Under the pieces are notes generated by a model, which was given only the letters and a program-made list of their open reading frames with translations, made no database searches and was not told the origin of the DNA. The position numbers and the translations under genes are program-made. This document shows, in pieces, positions 16,907-21,046 of a stretch of DNA of 21,046 nt (position 1 is its first letter; each line of letters opens with the position of its first letter). This DNA is from Fidelibacterota bacterium (GTDB taxonomy: Bacteria; Marinisomatota; Marinisomatia; Marinisomatales; UBA1611): contig PBKF01000002.1 in the NCBI GenBank assembly GCA_002722105.1, positions 6,194 to 27,239 of the forward strand, given 5' to 3'.

Positions 16907-17473
16907 TTAATCCTTATACATTGAATGATATTTAAGCATTTTACTATAGATTTCATCCAAGTTTCCTCTTTTACAGTGTTTTGTCATTTCTCTAAATTCC
17001 TCTATTGAATTATTTTGCATTTCCTTCTCATGCAAAACATTATCTCCATCAACTGGATAAAAAATTATTTTAGGATCATTTTTTTCACTAAATATAAAAT
17101 CAAATATCTCTTTTGCTCTATCAAGATGCCAGTTACTAGTAACAACATGCAAAGAATTTATATCATTAAATTTTTGAAAAAAATTCTTTTTGACAAAAAA
17201 TGCTTCTCCAACAGTATCCTTTGCGTTTGGCTCCTCATATATTTGATCAATTGAAATTCTATATTTTTCCTGGGCGAATTTAGACATAATTTGTGATAAG
17301 GGTTTATTAAGACTCTGTTTATATTTCCAGCCAGTAGTAATCAAGTATTCACATTTATTTTTATGGAAAATGCTACATGCTTTTTTTAACCTTTCAATTG
17401 AATCAAATGATAAATTATTTTTAGTATCTAATTGATGTGATAAACAAATAACAGCTGAATTATTACTACTCAA
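16907..17473 (-). CDS. DUF218 (YdcF/SanA/ElyC-like) protein
   Basis: This 188-residue protein has the DUF218 pattern. A YLITTGWK strand-loop (44-51) is followed by EEPNAKDTVGEA (80-91) and VVTSNWHLDRAKEIF (110-124), which match the family's conserved E-x-x-S/A-x-x-T and T-S-x-x-H-x-x-R positions. Unlike ElyC or SanA it has no N-terminal membrane segment, so it should be cytoplasmic. The molecular function of this family is poorly defined, though some members act in envelope-glycan metabolism. The TTG start (17471-17473) overlaps the formyltransferase gene by 8 bp and has AGG upstream. It is 3 bp before the PseI gene. Its retention inside the nonulosonate operon suggests a phosphatase- or hydrolase-like step, but that is inference. 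Confidence 0.72.
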   Translation of the reverse strand: MSSNNSAVICLSHQLDTKNNLSFDSIERLKKACSIFHKNKCEYLITTGWKYKQSLNKPLSQIMSKFAQEKYRISIDQIYEEPNAKDTVGEAFFVKKNFFQKFNDINSLHVVTSNWHLDRAKEIFDFIFSEKNDPKIIFYPVDGDNVLHEKEMQNNSIEEFREMTKHCKRGNLDEIYSKMLKYHSMYKD

Positions 17474-18581
17474 AATTTAACCTATATCTATAAATATTTT
17501 TAATTGAATTTTGTCTGACAAATCCAATGCTACTAAAAATTTTTATACTTGCAGTATTTTTTTTATCAATATCTGCTACTAATTCACAATTTGGCTTTTT
17601 CTTACGAAATGCTTGAATTGAATCAGTGAGCAAAGTCTCAGATAAAGAAATTCCTCTAAATCTTGGATTTATATTTATAGAAATTTCGCCAATATTTTTG
17701 TTAACGTCAATTCTAACCATTCCAACATTTTTTCCAAAAGCCTGCCCAATGAATATAAAACTATTTTTATTTTTTAATTTTGATTTAAACCACTTTAAAT
17801 GATCCTTATATTCAATAAAGTCTTTGTTAATAAACATAGATCTTGTTAATGGGTCATTCCTCCACTTCCATATTGTTTTTGAGTCTGAGATTTTTGCCTT
17901 CCTAAGAGTTATTTTTCTTTTAATGACTACCTCAGCAATCAAAGAATCTCTATCTCTAAATCTTGCGTTCTTGAAATCTAGAAAGTAATTACCAGATCCT
18001 AAAAAAGCCTTAGGATAAATCGAGCTATCCAGCATTCTTATTTGATCATATATATTTTCTATACTATCTTTAAAATTAACTTGATTGTCTTTTGAGCTAA
18101 GTCTATTAAAGGTATACTCTTTTCCGGTCTGAATTTTTGGAACAATATTTTTATTTTTTATTATTTTAATTTGATTAGCAATTGCTTCATATATTCTTAT
18201 AAGTATTTCATCCAAAGAACCTGATAGCTTTACCTTTGATCTAATATAAATAGGTCCTGTATCCAATTCTTCTTCCATTAATAAAGAACATACTTCTGTA
18301 TTTTTGAAACCTCTTTTTATCATGTTTTGTATCGGTGATCCCCCTCTTCCATATGGTAATGGTGAAGAATGAAAACAAATACATTTAAAATTTCTTACTA
18401 TATTTTTTGGAACAATATATGACCAATGAGGAAACATTATAAAATCTGGCTTTATTTGAATTATTTTTTTATAAGTTAACTCTCTTCTGTCTCTAATAAT
18501 TAAAGAATTTTTATTAATAATTCTTTTCTTTTTTAATACTTCTTCTAAGATCGTATTTTGAATGCAGTATAAGATTTTCAT
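17466..18581 (-). CDS. Formyltransferase-GNAT acetyltransferase fusion
   Basis: This 371-residue two-domain protein should modify amino sugars. Residues 1 to about 215 are a formyltransferase of the methionyl-tRNA formyltransferase/sugar N-formyltransferase superfamily. The catalytic His71 lies in CFHSSPLPYGRGGSPIQ (69-85) and Asp107 in LDTGPI. The usual Asn of the N-x-H motif is Cys69 here. Residues about 223-371 are a GNAT domain of the PseH/RimJ kind (LRKAKISDSKTIWKWRND, then INPRFRGISLSETLL as the acetyl-CoA loop). The fusion would let one polypeptide formylate one amine and acetylate another. It overlaps the PIG-L gene by 4 bp (ATGA) and the DUF218 gene by 8 bp. Activity on a pseudaminic-acid precursor is inferred from the operon. 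Confidence 0.85.
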   Translation of the reverse strand: MKILYCIQNTILEEVLKKKRIINKNSLIIRDRRELTYKKIIQIKPDFIMFPHWSYIVPKNIVRNFKCICFHSSPLPYGRGGSPIQNMIKRGFKNTEVCSLLMEEELDTGPIYIRSKVKLSGSLDEILIRIYEAIANQIKIIKNKNIVPKIQTGKEYTFNRLSSKDNQVNFKDSIENIYDQIRMLDSSIYPKAFLGSGNYFLDFKNARFRDRDSLIAEVVIKRKITLRKAKISDSKTIWKWRNDPLTRSMFINKDFIEYKDHLKWFKSKLKNKNSFIFIGQAFGKNVGMVRIDVNKNIGEISININPRFRGISLSETLLTDSIQAFRKKKPNCELVADIDKKNTASIKIFSSIGFVRQNSIKNIYRYRLNFE

Positions 18582-19255
18582 CTTATTATTCTTCTGGCAA
18601 CCTCAAAAGCTTCTGCATAATTCATGCCAGATTCAGATCCTCTATATTGAGCTAAGGATTTAATTTTTTCATATGATCTAGAATGAGGATTTTCCCGCAT
18701 TTCCATATCATAATATTTTAAAGCACTAATTTTATCTTCAATATATGCATCAATATTGATATATAAATTTGGTTCAAACTTCTTTTCAAGCTGCTTCACA
18801 GTGTAATCTGTAGATGAGGCAACTTCATAAAAACGAATTTCTTCATAACTTTCTTTTGGTTCTGGTCTATAAGCAGTCATGGTTGCTGATGCCGCTATTC
18901 TGTGGTCAATGTTTAAATCAGTTGGTGAATGAACATATATTATATTTGGGTAGAAAGCGTCTTTAAATGATTCAATAAATTTAATGACATCTATTAAAGG
19001 TATGCTATCGATCTTATTGTCTGGGAAATCACCGGCACCAATCCATGATGCTCCCAATGAGCTAATTGCTTTTTCTGCTGCGATATTTCTTTTTTCTAAA
19101 TCATCATCATTTGAATTATCTCTTGAATTAACACCATTAGTTAAAGTGATAATCCCAACATCATCTCCTTCTTTAACATGTCTACATATGGCGCCCCCAC
19201 ATCCAATAGTTTCGTCATCAGGATGTGATGCAATTACTAATACCTTTTTACTCAT
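18578..19255 (-). CDS. PIG-L (LmbE-like) family N-deacetylase
   Basis: This 225-residue zinc-dependent deacetylase carries the metal-binding HPDDE (11-15) and the second histidine pair, His109 and His118, in YVHSPTDLNIDHR. The family removes N-acetyl groups from GlcNAc-containing substrates such as GlcNAc-phosphatidylinositol, mycothiol and bacillithiol precursors, and nucleotide sugars. No signal peptide is seen. In this operon it would expose a free amine that the downstream formyltransferase-GNAT protein could re-acylate; that link is inference. Its ATG overlaps the stop of the aminotransferase fusion by 1 bp (TAATG) and is preceded by GAGGT (plus 19263-19267), so it is coupled on both sides. 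Confidence 0.9.
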   Translation of the reverse strand: MSKKVLVIASHPDDETIGCGGAICRHVKEGDDVGIITLTNGVNSRDNSNDDDLEKRNIAAEKAISSLGASWIGAGDFPDNKIDSIPLIDVIKFIESFKDAFYPNIIYVHSPTDLNIDHRIAASATMTAYRPEPKESYEEIRFYEVASSTDYTVKQLEKKFEPNLYINIDAYIEDKISALKYYDMEMRENPHSRSYEKIKSLAQYRGSESGMNYAEAFEVARRIIR

Positions 19256-21046
19256 TAATTTAACCTCGCAAATCCGTCATGACTTATTGGGCCATCAAGA
19301 AGATCATTTATATCTTTTCCATTTTCGCATTCTTCAATGACTTTAAGTAATGGATCAAGCTCAGACATATAATTATCTACTAAGTCCTTTGTATGATTAA
19401 TACAAACATAAATAGTATTAGCAGCTATAAAATTTTTCTTGAGCATTTCTTGCGTAATAAAGGTCTTATATGCTTGATGGCTTTTGCTTTTAAAAGTAAA
19501 GCTAGGAAGTGCTGATATTCCTGAAATATTAATATCAAGATTGTATCTAGAAAATAATTTCTGCCATTCGTCTTTTATATATTTACCTGTTTTGGATATA
19601 TATTCCCAAGATTTAATATCTTCCATTATCTCTAAAGTTTTGATTGCGGCGGCTGGGCCTATTCTTTCTGTCCAAAATGTACTGCTCATAAAACTGTTTT
19701 GAGCTGCTTCCATAACTTCTTTTCTACCAACTATTGAAGTAACGCCATATCCATTTCCTAATGCTTTTCCAAACATAGCAATATCTGGATCAATATTAAA
19801 ATTCTTATGAATGCCTCCAAAAGATTCCCTAAAGCCAGAAGTACACTCATCAAATATTAATACTATGCCCTTTTTTGAAGATAATTCTCTGACTTTTTCA
19901 AGAAAATTGTTCTCAGGTCCTTTATTCCTTATTACTTCCATTTTGATTACGCCAATATCATGTGCGTCAACAATTTTTTCTAGTTCTTCATAATCATTAT
20001 ATTTAAAAGGAAAAACAGTGCCTTCAAGACTTTTTGGAACACCATTTGTTTCGAGTCCTGATAGTAAATGTTCATTCAGCCCATCCTTTGATTGAATATT
20101 TGCAGCCAAATACCAATCATGCCAGCCATGATAGCCGCATATTGCAACATTATCTTTACGGGAGGCTGCTCTAGCTATTCTTATTGCAATTGCATTTGCT
20201 TCGCCGCCAGTTCTTGCAAGTCTTACCATGTCTGACCATGGATTTATCTCTATTAATCTTTCTGCTAGATAAACCTCTTCGGGGCAATTTAATGTAGACA
20301 TATTTCCTTTTTTTATAACTTCATCGACAGCTTTATCTACCTCTTCGTGACCATATCCTAGAATGTTTGTACCAATTCCCATTATAGACATATCTACATA
20401 TTCAGTTCCGTCCATATCCCAAACTTTACACCCTTTTGCTTTACTGAAATATGAAGGCCATATTTCAGGCAAAAACATCTCAGGCCTTTTTGAAAGAAGC
20501 ATATTACCACCTGGAATAATCTCTTTGGCTCTTTTATATAATTTAGGTCCTTTCTTCATTATCAATCCTTGATTCCGAATTATATTCTCATTCTCAGCAA
20601 TAAAGCCATCGCTGTGATGAAATATTAAAGCATCCTCCCAATCAAAATATATATTTGGATGAAAATTATTAAAAATTTTTTCAATAACCTTTAAATCTTT
20701 CGACTCATCTAAAGTCCATCTTATTCCTGAAAGATCTTCTTTGTAAAACAGATTAAACTGTTTCTTTTCATTTCTTCTAATAAAAGGTGTTACATGCTCT
20801 AAATCAAACTTATCTTTTGATTTCATGTAAGCTTTTTTAAGTGAGCTAAATGCAATTACTTCGACATCTAGTCCATCAGGAAAGGTTGGTGGATTTATAT
20901 TAGATGCATAATTTACATTATTAGATATAAATTTTTCTATTAAAGAATCAACTATCTTGGGATCTACTAGTGGACAATCACCTGTTACCCTTACTATTAC
21001 ATCAGCTTCGTACTTTTTGGCTACGTTGTAAAATCTTTCTAAAACA
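19255..21046 (-). CDS. SpsF-like cytidylyltransferase fused to class III PLP aminotransferase (5' end outside window)
   Basis: The frame stays open from the stop at 19255 to the right edge, so the 523-residue product starting at ATG 20826 is only the tail of a longer protein; 596 residues are visible. Visible residues 1 to about 160 are the C-terminal part of an SpsF-like nucleotidyltransferase, with RVTGDCPLVDP (19-29), NPPTFPDGLDVEV (51-63) and RWTLDESKDLKVIEK (109-123). Residues from about 168 to the end form a glutamate-1-semialdehyde-aminotransferase-like class III enzyme. It has a PLP phosphate site at RTGGEANAIAIRIARA (278-293), Asp399 in FDECTSGFR and the Schiff-base lysine Lys427 in MFGKALGNG. 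A role in tetrapyrrole synthesis is unlikely given the fusion and the nonulosonate operon. It should aminate and activate a sugar, but the substrate is unknown. Confidence 0.88.
   Translation of the reverse strand, partial: VLERFYNVAKKYEADVIVRVTGDCPLVDPKIVDSLIEKFISNNVNYASNINPPTFPDGLDVEVIAFSSLKKAYMKSKDKFDLEHVTPFIRRNEKKQFNLFYKEDLSGIRWTLDESKDLKVIEKIFNNFHPNIYFDWEDALIFHHSDGFIAENENIIRNQGLIMKKGPKLYKRAKEIIPGGNMLLSKRPEMFLPEIWPSYFSKAKGCKVWDMDGTEYVDMSIMGIGTNILGYGHEEVDKAVDEVIKKGNMSTLNCPEEVYLAERLIEINPWSDMVRLARTGGEANAIAIRIARAASRKDNVAICGYHGWHDWYLAANIQSKDGLNEHLLSGLETNGVPKSLEGTVFPFKYNDYEELEKIVDAHDIGVIKMEVIRNKGPENNFLEKVRELSSKKGIVLIFDECTSGFRESFGGIHKNFNIDPDIAMFGKALGNGYGVTSIVGRKEVMEAAQNSFMSSTFWTERIGPAAAIKTLEIMEDIKSWEYISKTGKYIKDEWQKLFSRYNLDINISGISALPSFTFKSKSHQAYKTFITQEMLKKNFIAANTIYVCINHTKDLVDNYMSELDPLLKVIEECENGKDINDLLDGPISHDGFARLN

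Noticed and set aside
18984..19340. 118-residue plus-strand reading frame
   Set aside because: It is antisense to the PIG-L and aminotransferase-fusion genes, whose motifs are clear; no independent coding evidence.
19255..20826. The internal ATG at 20826 as the real start of the aminotransferase
   Set aside because: The same frame continues upstream into conserved nucleotidyltransferase sequence, and this ATG would fall inside that domain.
19255..20826. Glutamate-1-semialdehyde aminotransferase (hemL) for tetrapyrrole synthesis
   Set aside because: The fusion to an SpsF-like domain and the nonulosonate operon context argue for a sugar substrate.
1..21046. CRISPR arrays, tRNA or rRNA genes, insertion sequences
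   Set aside because: No regularly spaced repeats, no cloverleaf-like GC-richer segments, no transposase motifs and no flanking inverted repeats were seen on reading both strands.

Overview
The window is one long surface-glycan biosynthesis locus. It holds twenty protein-coding genes, two of them cut by the window edges. I see no RNA genes, insertion sequences or CRISPR arrays. The DNA is very AT-rich (about 30% G+C by eye) and densely packed. Several genes start with TTG. A Wzz-type chain-length protein, a PglK/MsbA-type ABC flippase, a UDP-HexNAc dehydrogenase and a pseudaminic-acid synthase together point to a Gram-negative bacterium. The low G+C and tight spacing would suit a small-genome, possibly marine, lineage, but that is inference and the taxon cannot be fixed from this sequence.

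There are three transcription blocks. Block A (minus strand, 8713 down to 1) runs in transcription order: ABC flippase, a protein of unknown function with an HPSS motif, a DUF2334 deacetylase-like protein, a GT4 glycosyltransferase, a Wzz-like polysaccharide co-polymerase, a UDP-HexNAc 6-dehydrogenase (TviB/WbpO type), an FkbM methyltransferase and a class I SAM methyltransferase cut by the left edge. This looks like the assembly, export and decoration end of a polysaccharide pathway. Block B (plus strand, 8977-14815) diverges from A across a 263-bp intergenic region. It holds an SpsF-like cytidylyltransferase, a GT-B-like protein, a Gfo/Idh/MocA oxidoreductase, a DegT-family PLP aminotransferase, a methyltransferase-like protein and an FAD-dependent oxidoreductase. 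The genes are abutting or overlapping, which suggests one translationally coupled cassette making an unusual amino-sugar or amino-cyclitol derivative. Block C (minus strand, 21046 down to 14824) converges on B with only 8 bp between stop codons. It holds an SpsF-like cytidylyltransferase fused to a class III aminotransferase (cut by the right edge), a PIG-L deacetylase, a formyltransferase-GNAT fusion, a DUF218 protein, a pseudaminic-acid synthase (PseI/NeuB family) and a FemAB/GNAT-like protein.

Read together, block C should make an N-acylated, perhaps N-formylated, nonulosonic acid. Its early enzymes (PseB, PseC, PseG) and a canonical CMP-sugar synthetase are not in the window. Block B should make a second unusual residue, and block A should assemble and export the glycan. 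No Wzy polymerase or Wzx flippase is visible. The most novel-looking items are the block B cassette, the two multidomain fusions in block C, and two uncharacterised proteins with an HPS motif (5834-6922 and 9712-10620).
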